A DNA stretch of 61,299 bases from a virus. The stretch covers positions 1-61,299 of the IMG/VR virus record IMGVR_UViG_3300007760_000655. One strand, written 5' to 3'. Position numbers and translations under genes: made by a program. The first letter of the stretch is position 1, and every line of letters begins with the position of its first letter. Positions 36,612-43,876 of the stretch are shown in pieces. The notes beneath the pieces are model-generated. The model did not search any database. It saw only the letters and a program-made list of their open reading frames with translations, and had not been told where the DNA came from.

Positions 36612-37434
36612 CGAGTTTCTCCCTTATGTCTTTAGCATTGTCTATTCCAACTGCGTCTTCACAGTAGGTTACTAAGTCCATTAACTCATAATTTCTCATT
36701 ATATTTTTTGCACCAAAATCATTTAAAGATTGTATGTATTTATACTTACCTTCTAAAGGCATGGCGTCGGCTACATCTAGTGCGCTACCATAAGTCTTTA
36801 TTAGACTTAGACCTCGTTTAGGTCCTACCCCAGGCACTCCAGGTACGTTATCTCCTGTATCTCCTGTTAAACATTTAAGACTAATAAACTCATCAGGCTC
36901 TACATCATAGTGTTCATACCAATTAGTCGCTGTTATTTCTTTTCTAGTAACATAACTAAATCTAGAAACTGTGGGCGATATAAGTAAATCCCAATCTTTA
37001 TCTGAAGATACTAACCATATATTATGATTGTGCTTTTTTATACGTACTATGTACGCAGCAATGTCATCAGCTTCTACTCCTAAATATCTAAATATAGGAT
37101 AATGGCACTCTAGTAATAGTAGAGTTTCTTCAAAATCCTCCATAAAATTAGCAAAATCCTCTGCTTCCTGCTCTGTTTGCTGAGCATACTTATCCTGCCT
37201 GTTTTGTTTATATTCAGGTAGTATCTTTCTTCTGTATGATGATGAGCCGAGGTCGGCTGTGATATATACACAACCTGCGTTATAGGAATTTGCTAGGCTT
37301 TGAACTGTTCTAAGATAATCTTCTGCGAAGTCTCTTTTCTTCTGATGTTTGTATCTAAAGGCTAAGTTTAGAGCATCAACTATTAGTATATTGTCATTTG
37401 TTTTACTAGCTATGTCTTTGAAGCTCTTTGCCAT
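36592..37434 (-). CDS. 5'-3' exonuclease / flap endonuclease (T5 D15-like)
   Basis: 280 aa. Acidic metal sites are IVDALNLAF, GVEADDIAAY, LVSSDKDWD and TGDTGDNVPG, followed by the helix-hairpin-helix GVPGVGPKRG. The helical-arch segment YRRKILPEYKQNRQ is present. It removes RNA primers and flaps. First gene downstream of the 37548-37576 promoter, heading the ribonucleotide reductase operon. Confidence 0.92.
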   Translation of the reverse strand: MAKSFKDIASKTNDNILIVDALNLAFRYKHQKKRDFAEDYLRTVQSLANSYNAGCVYITADLGSSSYRRKILPEYKQNRQDKYAQQTEQEAEDFANFMEDFEETLLLLECHYPIFRYLGVEADDIAAYIVRIKKHNHNIWLVSSDKDWDLLISPTVSRFSYVTRKEITATNWYEHYDVEPDEFISLKCLTGDTGDNVPGVPGVGPKRGLSLIKTYGSALDVADAMPLEGKYKYIQSLNDFGAKNIMRNYELMDLVTYCEDAVGIDNAKDIREKLDAKPKN

Positions 37435-37547
37435 GTTATTTACCTTCGGGGTTGGTTAGTTGAAAAAACAGAAAATACAGCACATTAGTACCTATACAGT
37501 ACCATTATACTCGTATTATTCTTACAATTTTTGATTTTATAATGAAT

Positions 37548-37576
37548 ATTATACCGAAGTTTTACCTTTTTGTCAA
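37548..37576 (-). promoter_or_regulatory. Promoter for exonuclease-nrdA-nrdB
   Basis: Minus strand -35 TTGACA (37571-37576), -10 TATAAT (37548-37553), 17-bp spacer with GGTAAAA. It is divergent from the 37619 promoter. Confidence 0.8.
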
Positions 37577-37618
37577 GGAATATTTTTAAGCATCTGAAGG
37601 GGCATAGAAAAATTCTTC

Positions 37619-37647
37619 TTGACATAAAACCCCACTTAGGGTATAAT
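37619..37647 (+). promoter_or_regulatory. Promoter for the outer-membrane protein gene
   Basis: -35 TTGACA (37619-37624), -10 TATAAT (37642-37647), 17-bp spacer. The ~80-nt leader contains two hairpins: GGAAT/ATTCC near 37661 and AAGTCGA/TCGACTT near 37681-37709. Confidence 0.8.
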
Positions 37648-37733
37648 ATAGATTATTGGAATGGAAATTCCGGTATAGGGAAAGTCGACCCCATTATTTA
37701 TCTTCGACTTAACGTTAAAAAGAGGACAAATTT

Positions 37734-38471
37734 ATGAATAAATTACTAATGGCGGCTGCAGCCGTCACTTTAGCTACTTCAGCTCATGCTGCAGTCAGCA
37801 TTTCTGGTGAATATGAGGGCACACTTACACAAGCAGGTGTATACTCTCAAACATTAGACTTAAAACTAGTAGGTTCAACACCATTTGGTTCAGTAACTAC
37901 TATTGTTGATGAGACTAATACTATCACAGATTTGTATGCTACAGCTAAGTTGCGTGGTGTAGATTTAACTCTAGGAACTGTAGAATCAGTAAGTACTATT
38001 AAGGCTTCAACTACTATAGGAGGTATGACGGTAACTATGTCTAAACCTTCCGCTGGTAAAGAATCTTTAGATATAAAAGGCAAATTTGGTGGAGTCGATG
38101 TAACAGTCGAGGACTTAACCAGAGATGACCGTGAAACTACTATTGGTACTACTGTAGCAGGTGTTACCTCTACTATGAGTTATCAAAAGACTACTGCTGG
38201 CACTGTATTGGATATAGATGCTAGTACTAAAGTTGGTAGCTTCACAGTTGCACTAGAGCACGATAAAGCAGCTGATGATACAAGTTCTAATGGTGGTTCT
38301 GTTTCTATGCCTTTAGGTATGGTAGGAACTGTTAAAGGTGGAGTATCTATAGCATCAACTGATGTCAAGACTTATTCTTTAGAAGTCACACAAGGCATAC
38401 TCACTGGGAAGTGGGAGAAGGTCGGTGACGCAGACGGAGTGGTTTCTGTAGTTGCGAAAATTAACTTCTAA
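37734..38471 (+). CDS. Outer-membrane beta-barrel-like protein with signal peptide
   Basis: 245 aa. The N-terminus (MNKLLMAAAAVTLATSAHA) is a clear Sec signal with an AHA cleavage site. The mature protein is alternating beta strands without cysteine and ends in VSVVAKINF; a terminal Phe is typical of the outer-membrane barrel insertion signal. It has its own promoter and terminator. It may resemble host porins and block receptor use by other phages; that role is inferred. Confidence 0.7.
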   Translation: MNKLLMAAAAVTLATSAHAAVSISGEYEGTLTQAGVYSQTLDLKLVGSTPFGSVTTIVDETNTITDLYATAKLRGVDLTLGTVESVSTIKASTTIGGMTVTMSKPSAGKESLDIKGKFGGVDVTVEDLTRDDRETTIGTTVAGVTSTMSYQKTTAGTVLDIDASTKVGSFTVALEHDKAADDTSSNGGSVSMPLGMVGTVKGGVSIASTDVKTYSLEVTQGILTGKWEKVGDADGVVSVVAKINF

Positions 38472-38494
38472 ACAATACTAAGTTAAAAACAATG

Positions 38495-38519
38495 AACCCG
38501 ACCTCGTGTCGGGTTTTTT
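38495..38519 (+). terminator. Terminator after the outer-membrane protein gene
   Basis: 8-bp stem AACCCGAC / GTCGGGTT with a 5-base loop followed by TTTT. Confidence 0.9.
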
Positions 38520-38744
38520 GTTCTGTTACTATATTTTTAGCGTATTTTTGAGTCTTGGAAACAGGCTCTACATATATTGGAAATTATTAAATCAAAACAC
38601 CAAAAGGTTAATTTTCAACCAAATTTTTTGATTTAAAACTTTTGGTTTCAAACTTCGCTATTTCATTATTGATACGGACAAGTCGCTATGAATTGGTAGG
38701 ATTCTACTCAATAAATTATATTGACAAGTGGTTGAAAAAACTTC
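38520..38744 (+). repeat. AT-rich gap with interleaved inverted repeats
   Basis: No ORF seen. AAATCAAAA and ACCAAAAG (about 38588-38607) are followed by TTTTTTGATTT and CTTTTGGTT (about 38626-38650) in the same order, so the two pairs interleave as in an H-type pseudoknot. A second TTGACA at 38721 lies upstream of the next promoter. It may be regulatory RNA or protein-binding DNA. Confidence 0.4.
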
Positions 38745-38773
38745 TTGACAAAATGGTTAAAATTCGGTATAAT
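38745..38773 (+). promoter_or_regulatory. Promoter for the 38822-41406 operon and the structured RNA
   Basis: -35 TTGACA (38745-38750), -10 TATAAT (38768-38773), 17-bp spacer with GGTTAAAA. Confidence 0.8.
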
Positions 38774-38821
38774 AATGTTTTAAAAATTTGGAAATTTAAC
38801 TAAAATTTAGAGAGGAACGAA

Positions 38822-39064
38822 ATGACAATGGTTACAAAATCAGTTACTAAACAAGAGGTTGACGGGTTTTTGGGTATAGATACTCAAATTAACTGCTCGG
38901 ATAACCCACTAGAGGAAGCAGTAGCGATACTCACTGATTTAATCAATGGTGATTATTCCGTAGACCAATTGCGTAGAGATATGCACGAATGGAAGGATAC
39001 ATGGACTGTTATTACACCTAAAGAGCGTCCAGCACCAATGCCACCAATGTCGCCGTTTGAGTAA
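38822..39064 (+). CDS. Small acidic protein of unknown function
   Basis: 80 aa preceded by AGAGAGGAACG. An N-terminal helical part (VTKQEVDGFLGID) is followed by EEAVAILTDLINGDYS and a proline-rich end (ERPAPMPPMSPFE). First gene after the promoter, just upstream of the large non-coding region. Confidence 0.6.
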   Translation: MTMVTKSVTKQEVDGFLGIDTQINCSDNPLEEAVAILTDLINGDYSVDQLRRDMHEWKDTWTVITPKERPAPMPPMSPFE

Positions 39065-39079
39065 TTACTGTTGCTAGTA

Positions 39080-39765
39080 ATTCACAATGGAAACGAGTAG
39101 AATAGGACATTATATTAAGGGAATGACTACAAACACCCGGCTCGTTTCAACAGACTGTGTCCAGAGCAGTCTTTAAATTCCAACTGGAGACGAGGAGTGC
39201 CACCCTCGCGTTAAATAATAGACTCAATGGTAGAACCTAAGTCTGGCAAGGAGGTTTTAGCATGACCTACCGCGTATAAGGAACTATCGACTGGTGAGTA
39301 ACCTACGACAAACTGATAGTCTATCGACTGGTGAGTAGTCTGAACGAGATGCCTGAAATATGGTAACTGAGAAGATGAGAAGCCTACGGCAAACTGATAG
39401 AGCGTGTGGACAAAGGAGGTTCCACCACCCTACTCTCCTTCAAATGCCTTAAGAGTACCAGTTTATCTGTTGTACCTAAAGAGCACGGAGACGGTAAAAG
39501 GATAAGATGCTGACTTATCGTGGATAAGTAGGACGAACCCCCCGACAACAGGGGGGTAAGCCCACTCCACAGATAATGCAACCAGACTTCACGAGGTCTG
39601 TATCCACGCTGGGTTTCGAGTAAATCAAGCCCCAGACAGGTGGGAACACAAGTAAACTCGTGCGTCCTCGAGCCATGACGGAAGTGAACAGGTGTAAGGC
39701 AGCAACCATCGAACTATCACTAGGGTATTAAACTGGCTCCCCTATTCTAACACACAACACATTTT
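39080..39765 (+). ncRNA. Large structured RNA candidate (about 650 nt)
   Basis: About 700 bases with no credible ORF, richer in GC than its surroundings. Hairpins include GAAACGAG/CTCGTTTC (39090-39148), AGACTG/CAGTCT (39152-39172), GATAAG/CTTATC (39501-39519), ACCCCCC/GGGGGGT (39537-39557) and CAGACTT/AGGTCTG (39583-39600). TAGAATAGG (39098-39106) is complementary to CCTATTCTA (39741-39749), joining both ends. Two modules repeat CTATCGACTGGTGAGTA (39284, 39321) and CCTACGRCAAACTGATAG (39302, 39383). The size and phage setting recall GOLLD or ROOL RNAs, but I cannot confirm family membership. Confidence 0.65.
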
Positions 39766-39776
39766 CAGGAGGGAAA

Positions 39777-40256
39777 ATGGCAATTAATTATCAAGTAAAA
39801 GTTAAACAACTCAATACTGTCGTATTTGACAACATTTCAGCGAACTCTGAGGAAGAGGCTATTAAAATAGCAGAGGAGAACGCTGAGTGCGAGTGGGCAG
39901 ATAAATTGAAGGAGTACAAGGTTACTTCCCAAGCGTTTGCTTTAGAGGACAGAAAGGTCTATATTGACACTTACGAGAAATCAAGACGAGATATTGGCGA
40001 CCCCGTTCGTCCGAACTATGCAAACATTTACGAGGTTCGTGCTGACTATGATGTACCAGAGGTTGGTGAAAACTACTACCAAATACGGTATTTTTCGCCT
40101 AGACTAACCCAAAACTACCAGATGGAAACTTGCTATCATGAGGAGAACTATCCTTATAAGAGTTTACAATATGTTAGGGACGCAGCTAGTAACTGGGAAA
40201 GAGGTATTAAGAAATTAGACCTTAAATTCGACAATGACGAAACGAGGTATTTCTAA
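39777..40256 (+). CDS. Conserved hypothetical protein
   Basis: 159 aa preceded by CAGGAGGG. The N-terminus has FDNISANSEEEAIKIAEENA, a pattern found in short phage beta-alpha domains. The middle is rich in Tyr and charge. It ends at the ATG of the next gene. Confidence 0.6.
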   Translation: MAINYQVKVKQLNTVVFDNISANSEEEAIKIAEENAECEWADKLKEYKVTSQAFALEDRKVYIDTYEKSRRDIGDPVRPNYANIYEVRADYDVPEVGENYYQIRYFSPRLTQNYQMETCYHEENYPYKSLQYVRDAASNWERGIKKLDLKFDNDETRYF

Positions 40257-40945
40257 TGGAAGAAGTACCTGCCGAGTGGAAAGTTTATGTTCTCAATAAG
40301 CAAAGAGATAACCTCAAGAAATTTCTAACAGAGAAAGGGTTTAATGACGACATGATTAAAGAAGTTGCAAAAACAGGTCGCACACCAGAACAAGCAATCA
40401 AAGAGAAGTATTCTACTACTCAGGAAAAGAATGATAAAGTTCGTTCCTACCTCAAGAACTACTGGGGTTACACTCATAGAATGATAGATGAGGTTATGAA
40501 AACAGGAGAAACTCCTCATAGAGCAGAATACTTAGACGATGGAACTATGGTACTAGGCAAAAAGCTTCTCACTACTACTGAGAAGAAGGCAAACTTGGAG
40601 AAATACCTATTAGATGTAATCGGTTATACCTACAAGATGGTAGAAGAAATCCAAGAAACTGGTCTTTTAGACCCAGCATTGCAACCATACCCATCAAAAG
40701 ATAACAACCCTATCTCACCACAACACTACCAACAAGGCAACATTCAAGTACTTGACTTCATTACTGACCAGAAATTCACTTATCTAGAAGGTAATATAGT
40801 CAAGTATATTAGTCGTTATAAGACTAAAAATGGTATCGAGGACTTACACAAAGCACAATACTACTTGAATGAACTTATACAACAAGTCTTTAAACAAGAC
40901 GATAAAATAGCAGACGAAATAGACGAGGAGATACTCTGTGGATAA
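40256..40945 (+). CDS. DUF3310-domain protein
   Basis: 229 aa. The C-terminal ~65 residues match DUF3310 (SPQHYQQGNIQVLDFI, then EGNIVKYISRYKTKNGIEDL, HKAQYYLNELI). DUF3310 is a phage domain of uncertain role. The N-terminal part contains three repeats of a ~50-residue unit (NLKKFLTEKGFNDDMIKEV; VRSYLKNYWGYTHRMIDEV; NLEKYLLDVIGYTYKMVEEI). Confidence 0.75.
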   Translation: MEEVPAEWKVYVLNKQRDNLKKFLTEKGFNDDMIKEVAKTGRTPEQAIKEKYSTTQEKNDKVRSYLKNYWGYTHRMIDEVMKTGETPHRAEYLDDGTMVLGKKLLTTTEKKANLEKYLLDVIGYTYKMVEEIQETGLLDPALQPYPSKDNNPISPQHYQQGNIQVLDFITDQKFTYLEGNIVKYISRYKTKNGIEDLHKAQYYLNELIQQVFKQDDKIADEIDEEILCG

Positions 40946-41243
40946 TATTATAAAAAACCAGTCTGATAAGGTTAAAGAACTAGAGCAACGAATATTAAAA
41001 CTAGAATCTAAGGTTGAAATCCTAAAAGAGGTACTAATGGAAAGTAAACCGAAAACCTTTAAATTCTACTCTGAAGAAGAAACAAAAGCACTGTTAGATG
41101 CACTAACAGGAGTACCCCTAGGCCCACAAGTGATGAAAACTTGTCAAAGGCTTATAGAACTCGGTTGGAACGACCGTTTCGACCAAAAACGCACAGCTTC
41201 CGCTCTGCGTTCCAAATATCTACGCTTAATAGGTGAAAAATAG
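40938..41243 (+). CDS. Coiled-coil plus helical domain protein
   Basis: 101 aa, overlapping the DUF3310 gene by 8 bases. The first 40 residues are a coiled coil (KVKELEQRILKLESKVEILK), the rest is SEEETKALLDALTGVPLGP to RTASALRSKYLRLIG, possibly a Myb/SANT-like helical domain. Confidence 0.55.
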   Translation: MDNIIKNQSDKVKELEQRILKLESKVEILKEVLMESKPKTFKFYSEEETKALLDALTGVPLGPQVMKTCQRLIELGWNDRFDQKRTASALRSKYLRLIGEK

Positions 41244-41406
41244 CGAAAACAAATGGTTTTGGCTGGACTACTGCTTTGGTGGTACTTTAGGCATAATTAT
41301 AGCTTCGCTCTTCACGTCCAATCACTATATAGCTGCAACTTGGTTCATAGTATCAGGGATAATTTTTAACATCTATATGAGCGATAGAAGAAATTCCCAA
41401 CAGTGA
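41233..41406 (+). CDS. 57-aa membrane protein
   Basis: GTG start overlapping the previous gene by 11 bases. Two hydrophobic helices: FGGTLGIIIASLFTSN and IAATWFIVSGIIFNIYM. No strong ribosome site beyond AATAG, so translation may be coupled. Confidence 0.45.
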   Translation: MKNSENKWFWLDYCFGGTLGIIIASLFTSNHYIAATWFIVSGIIFNIYMSDRRNSQQ

Positions 41407-41437
41407 ACTTCCAATTCATCCAACATATCAAAAATAG

Positions 41438-41468
41438 TTAACATATGTTGCTCAAAATATGATATAAT
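41438..41468 (+). promoter_or_regulatory. Weak promoter candidate
   Basis: TATAAT at 41463-41468 with TTAACA at 41438-41443; the 19-bp spacing is long. It would start transcription about 40 nt before the large hairpin. Confidence 0.35.
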
Positions 41469-41515
41469 TATAGTAATTTTTAAATACTTAAAAAATCTAT
41501 TTAGTTTTTACTACT

Positions 41516-41610
41516 GGGTAAAGAAATTTCCGAGATATCACTACATCTGACTGATGAGCCTAAAGCGAATCATGGCAGATGTGTTGATGATATTGAAGGA
41601 AATTTTACTA
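41516..41610 (+). ncRNA. Long stem-loop RNA candidate
   Basis: Three stacked helices fold one hairpin: GTAAA plus AATTTCC (41518-41531, small bulge) with GGAAATTTTAC (41598-41608); GATATCA (41534-41540) with TGATATT (41588-41594); ACATCTG (41543-41549) with CAGATGT (41576-41582). The 26-nt apical loop has CTGATGA and GCGAA, which resemble a hammerhead core but cannot form its third stem. No ORF overlaps. Family unknown. Confidence 0.5.
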
Positions 41611-41800
41611 AATAAATTTTTAATACGATAAATAGTCAAAGCCTATTACTGCGTTCTAAAGCCGTGTGATTATACTACTTTGAAGTTACACTACTATAAT
41701 AAGTCATATTTAAACTTTTAAAGCGTACCTAAATTTGAAGCAGAGCAGGACAATTTAATGAAGTTATATACTGCATCTTTAGTGAACTCCATCGCCGTCG
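41611..41800 (+). other. Non-coding gap
   Basis: AT-rich sequence between the long hairpin and the TTAGCGTAA repeats. No ORF, promoter or clear hairpin recognised. Confidence 0.5.
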
Positions 41801-42030
41801 TTTAGCGTAAACTACCTTTTCAAATCACCATTCTTCCTCGACAATTCTAGTCGATAAACCTCATTCTTAGCATAACTATGGGAAACAACTCTTAGCATAA
41901 CGGGGCAAAAATATCCTTTCAGGATAAAATTTGCCCAATTTAGCGTAGACTGATTTCCCAACTTAGCGTAAATTCTTTTAGACGAAAAAAATGCCACCCG
42001 AAGGTGGCACTTTGCTATCGTTTAGCGTAA
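41801..42030. repeat. Six copies of a TTAGCGTAA-like repeat interleaved with hairpins
   Basis: TTTAGCGTAA at 41801 and 42021, CTTAGCATAA at 41866 and 41891, TTTAGCGTAG at 41939 and CTTAGCGTAA at 41962. Between them lie hairpins TCGAC/GTCGA (41838-41854), GGGCAAA..ATCCT/AGGAT..TTTGCCC (41903-41936) and the terminator at 41985-42010. No credible gene covers them. Confidence 0.6.
41985..42010 (-). terminator. Terminator for the minus-strand operon from 43.2 kb
   Basis: Stem GGTGGCA / TGCCACC with a 4-base TTCG loop (TTCG/CGAA); on the minus strand it is followed by seven T, giving a strong terminator. On the plus strand the tail is weaker (CTTTGC). Confidence 0.85.
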
Positions 42031-42031
42031 A

Positions 42032-42109
42032 TTAACTAAGATAGGCTAAAAATAGTAGTGGAAAAAATACTATTAAAAACAATATATCAATCCAATCTAG
42101 GTGTTTCAT
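42032..42109 (-). CDS. 25-aa membrane peptide
   Basis: MKHLDWIDILFLIVFFPLLF followed by LAYLS. The ATG overlaps the stop of the 80-aa gene (ATGA). One transmembrane helix. Function unknown. Confidence 0.45.
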   Translation of the reverse strand: MKHLDWIDILFLIVFFPLLFLAYLS

Positions 42110-42348
42110 AATTTCCTCCAATGTTTCATTATAATTCCGTGAAATTCCTCTAGTGCAGTTACTATGTCTTGATAAACATCCCACCCATGCTCTTCCCATG
42201 CGTAGTGATTAGCATCTGCTTGCCCTAAATCGTCTAGTTTGCTAACTTCTTGTAAACTTAGGCGATATTCTTCGTACTCTTTGATTAACTCAAATAGCGT
42301 AAGGGTTTTTAACCACTCTCTATTACCAGAATTTGTATACTTATGCAT
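42106..42348 (-). CDS. Small acidic helical protein
   Basis: 80 aa, rich in Glu, Trp and Tyr (TLFELIKEYEEYRLSLQEVS; HYAWEEHGWDVYQDI). AGGAGGTCG precedes the start. Function unknown. Confidence 0.55.
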   Translation of the reverse strand: MHKYTNSGNREWLKTLTLFELIKEYEEYRLSLQEVSKLDDLGQADANHYAWEEHGWDVYQDIVTALEEFHGIIMKHWRKL

Positions 42349-42357
42349 ATCGACCTC

Positions 42358-42486
42358 CTAGTAATGTAGGTGAGTTCTGTTGTACCTTTCTTGTTGAAAG
42401 GCAGTTAATTTCTTGTCCTTGTCTTTCCGTCCTAAGAAAATTAGGGTAGAAAACAGAACAGTTACTATAATAAAAAATGTTGTCAT
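42358..42486 (-). CDS. 42-aa membrane protein
   Basis: MTTFFIIVTVLFSTLIFLGR, then a basic tail (KDKDKKLTAFQQERYNR). GGAGGAG lies upstream. One N-terminal helix. Function unknown. Confidence 0.5.
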   Translation of the reverse strand: MTTFFIIVTVLFSTLIFLGRKDKDKKLTAFQQERYNRTHLHY

Positions 42487-42500
42487 ACTTCTTGCTCCTC

Positions 42501-42599
42501 CTAGATGTGTAATTCCATTAGAATTACGAATTGTAATGTTAAAATAGCTATTGGGACTATCGTACGGACTACTTCCATACTTATACGGAAAGTTCTCAT
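42501..42599 (-). CDS. 32-aa membrane peptide
   Basis: MRTFRISMEVVRTIVPIAIL, then a second hydrophobic half ending MELHI. It begins two bases after the stop of the next gene upstream. Function unknown. Confidence 0.45.
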   Translation of the reverse strand: MRTFRISMEVVRTIVPIAILTLQFVILMELHI

Positions 42600-42600
42600 A

Positions 42601-42930
42601 CTAGAAACCCTCCTTTAAGTCCTCCACTAATACTTTCAGATATAATAATTCTGCTTTAGACGACTTCTCTAGCGTCTGTAAGCGTTCCTTATCGCCCCTT
42701 AACATATCAGCGATTTCCTCGACCATTTGTAACTTAGTAATGGGTTTTTCACCACGCTTAGTAACATAGTCTTTTTTAATGTAAACCTTTTCACGGGACA
42801 GTTTACCTATGACTGACTTAACAGTCTTACCCATTTCCATTGCCAACTTATCTACTGTTTCACGGCATGGATTTGATTGATATACCTCAATCATGTGCTT
42901 TGTTTGTTCGTCAGTATAATTCTTTGCCAC
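42601..42930 (-). CDS. HTH-like DNA-binding protein, paralogue A
   Basis: 109 aa. MAKNYTDEQTKHMIEVYQ, then RETVDKLAMEMGKTVKSVI and GKLSREKVYIKKD match the shared core of the three proteins nearby. The layout looks like a homeodomain-like HTH with a basic arm. Likely DNA binding; target unknown. Confidence 0.65.
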   Translation of the reverse strand: MAKNYTDEQTKHMIEVYQSNPCRETVDKLAMEMGKTVKSVIGKLSREKVYIKKDYVTKRGEKPITKLQMVEEIADMLRGDKERLQTLEKSSKAELLYLKVLVEDLKEGF

Positions 42931-43256
42931 TATACTAACTCCTTAATGCGCCCTAGTAATCCTTCTAGGTCTACTTTAGTCGCATTCTTTAGAGAACTTA
43001 GTCCATCAATACCTAAACGGTCTTGAATGTCTACTACTAGTTCATCTTTAGTAACCTGCTTTGGCTTAGCAGTTTTAGTACTTAGTTTGATGTAATGACC
43101 TACGGCAACTAATTTAGCACGAATAGAACCTACAGTCTTGCCCATTTCTTTAGCAAGTCTTTCAATTACTGCTCTGCGTTCGTCATCAGAGTTACCCTCG
43201 CCATACAACTTTATGATACGAGCGACTTGCTCGTCTGTATAATTTTTCTTCATATT
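42930..43256 (-). CDS. HTH-like DNA-binding protein, paralogue B
   Basis: 108 aa from 43256 (MKKNYTDEQVARIIKLYG), chosen because AAGGAGC precedes it; a longer frame to 43298 exists. Core: VIERLAKEMGKTVGSIRAKL, then GHYIKL. C-terminal part has SLKNATKVDLEGLLGRIKE, also seen in paralogues C and D. It overlaps the next gene by one base. Confidence 0.65.
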   Translation of the reverse strand, partial: NMKKNYTDEQVARIIKLYGEGNSDDERRAVIERLAKEMGKTVGSIRAKLVAVGHYIKLSTKTAKPKQVTKDELVVDIQDRLGIDGLSSLKNATKVDLEGLLGRIKELV

Positions 43257-43290
43257 CCTTGCTCCTTCAAGTTGTTGTAAGTAAAATCTC

Positions 43291-43482
43291 TCACCCATGA
43301 TAAATCCTCTCTACTGATAGGACATTCTTGTGGGCGAATTTCCTTGCAGATATATTCTTTGCACTTTTTAGATTACGAGCAAATACGTATTCGTTAGAAT
43401 GATTTACTCCATCGAAGGTGTGCAACTTGAATACATTGCTTCGGGTTTTGGTCTGGTTTTTTAGATAATTTTTCATTATCAT
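43291..43482 (-). CDS. 63-aa basic protein, possibly leaderless
   Basis: Basic and Lys/Arg-rich (VFARNLKSAKNISARKFA). The promoter -10 is at 43483-43488, so the third residue Met codon (43476-43474) lies at about the transcription start. The transcript may therefore be leaderless or start at a different codon. Function unknown. Confidence 0.45.
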   Translation of the reverse strand: MIMKNYLKNQTKTRSNVFKLHTFDGVNHSNEYVFARNLKSAKNISARKFAHKNVLSVERIYHG

Positions 43483-43511
43483 ATTATACTAAAATTTCAC
43501 CTTTTTGTCAA
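43483..43511 (-). promoter_or_regulatory. Promoter for the 42032-43482 operon
   Basis: Minus strand -35 TTGACA (43506-43511), -10 TATAAT (43483-43488), 17-bp spacer with GGTGAAA. Confidence 0.8.
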
Positions 43512-43579
43512 GAACTTTATTAACCGAAACTGCAAAATAAATCGCAAAATTACTTCTGGGCCGCGACCACGAAATCTTT

Positions 43580-43645
43580 GCCCGAATTGCCCCAACTTGG
43601 CCCCAATTCGGCTCAAACTGGTCATGAATTGCGTCAATTCGGGCT
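43580..43645. repeat. Phased A-tract / inverted repeat block
   Basis: AA-containing tracts recur at 43585, 43594, 43605, 43615, 43627 and 43636, about one helical turn apart. GCCCGAATTG (43580-43589) is the exact inverse of CAATTCGGGC (43635-43644). It is a GC-rich island about 65 bp upstream of the next promoter and could bend DNA or bind a protein. Confidence 0.45.
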
Positions 43646-43710
43646 GAAAGCCCACCGTTACGCCCAGTTGGGCAGAATTTGATTAAATTGGTCTTTTTCG
43701 AAAATAATTC

Positions 43711-43739
43711 TTGACAATTTGCCAAAATTCATGTATAAT
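43711..43739 (+). promoter_or_regulatory. Promoter P1 of the non-coding array
   Basis: -35 TTGACA (43711-43716), -10 TATAAT (43734-43739), 17-bp spacer. No ORF follows; the next strong terminators are at 43877-43942. Confidence 0.8.
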
Positions 43740-43876
43740 ATATGTTATAATGGGGAAATTTGTGTCGCCCGCGGTCGGCGCAGATTAGTACTTAGGTGGG
43801 AGGCCGATTCGGTGCAAAATGGTACTTAGCTCTCGGCGCAGGGAACAAGGTTTTGGCGCATATCAGTACTTAGGTC

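Noticed and set aside
41543-41582. Hammerhead-like ribozyme core (CTGATGA ... GCGAA)
   Set aside because: The sequence lacks the A-U pair and stem III after GAA, so the canonical three-stem junction cannot form. It was kept only as an unassigned hairpin.
41812-41997. A 61-codon minus-strand ORF
   Set aside because: It overlaps the terminator and the TTAGCGTAA repeats, starts at GTG within the terminator hairpin, and its protein sequence shows repeat-derived pattern only.
43489-43725. A minus-strand ORF of 78 codons
   Set aside because: It runs through the P1 promoter and the phased A-tract island, with no ribosome site and low-complexity composition.
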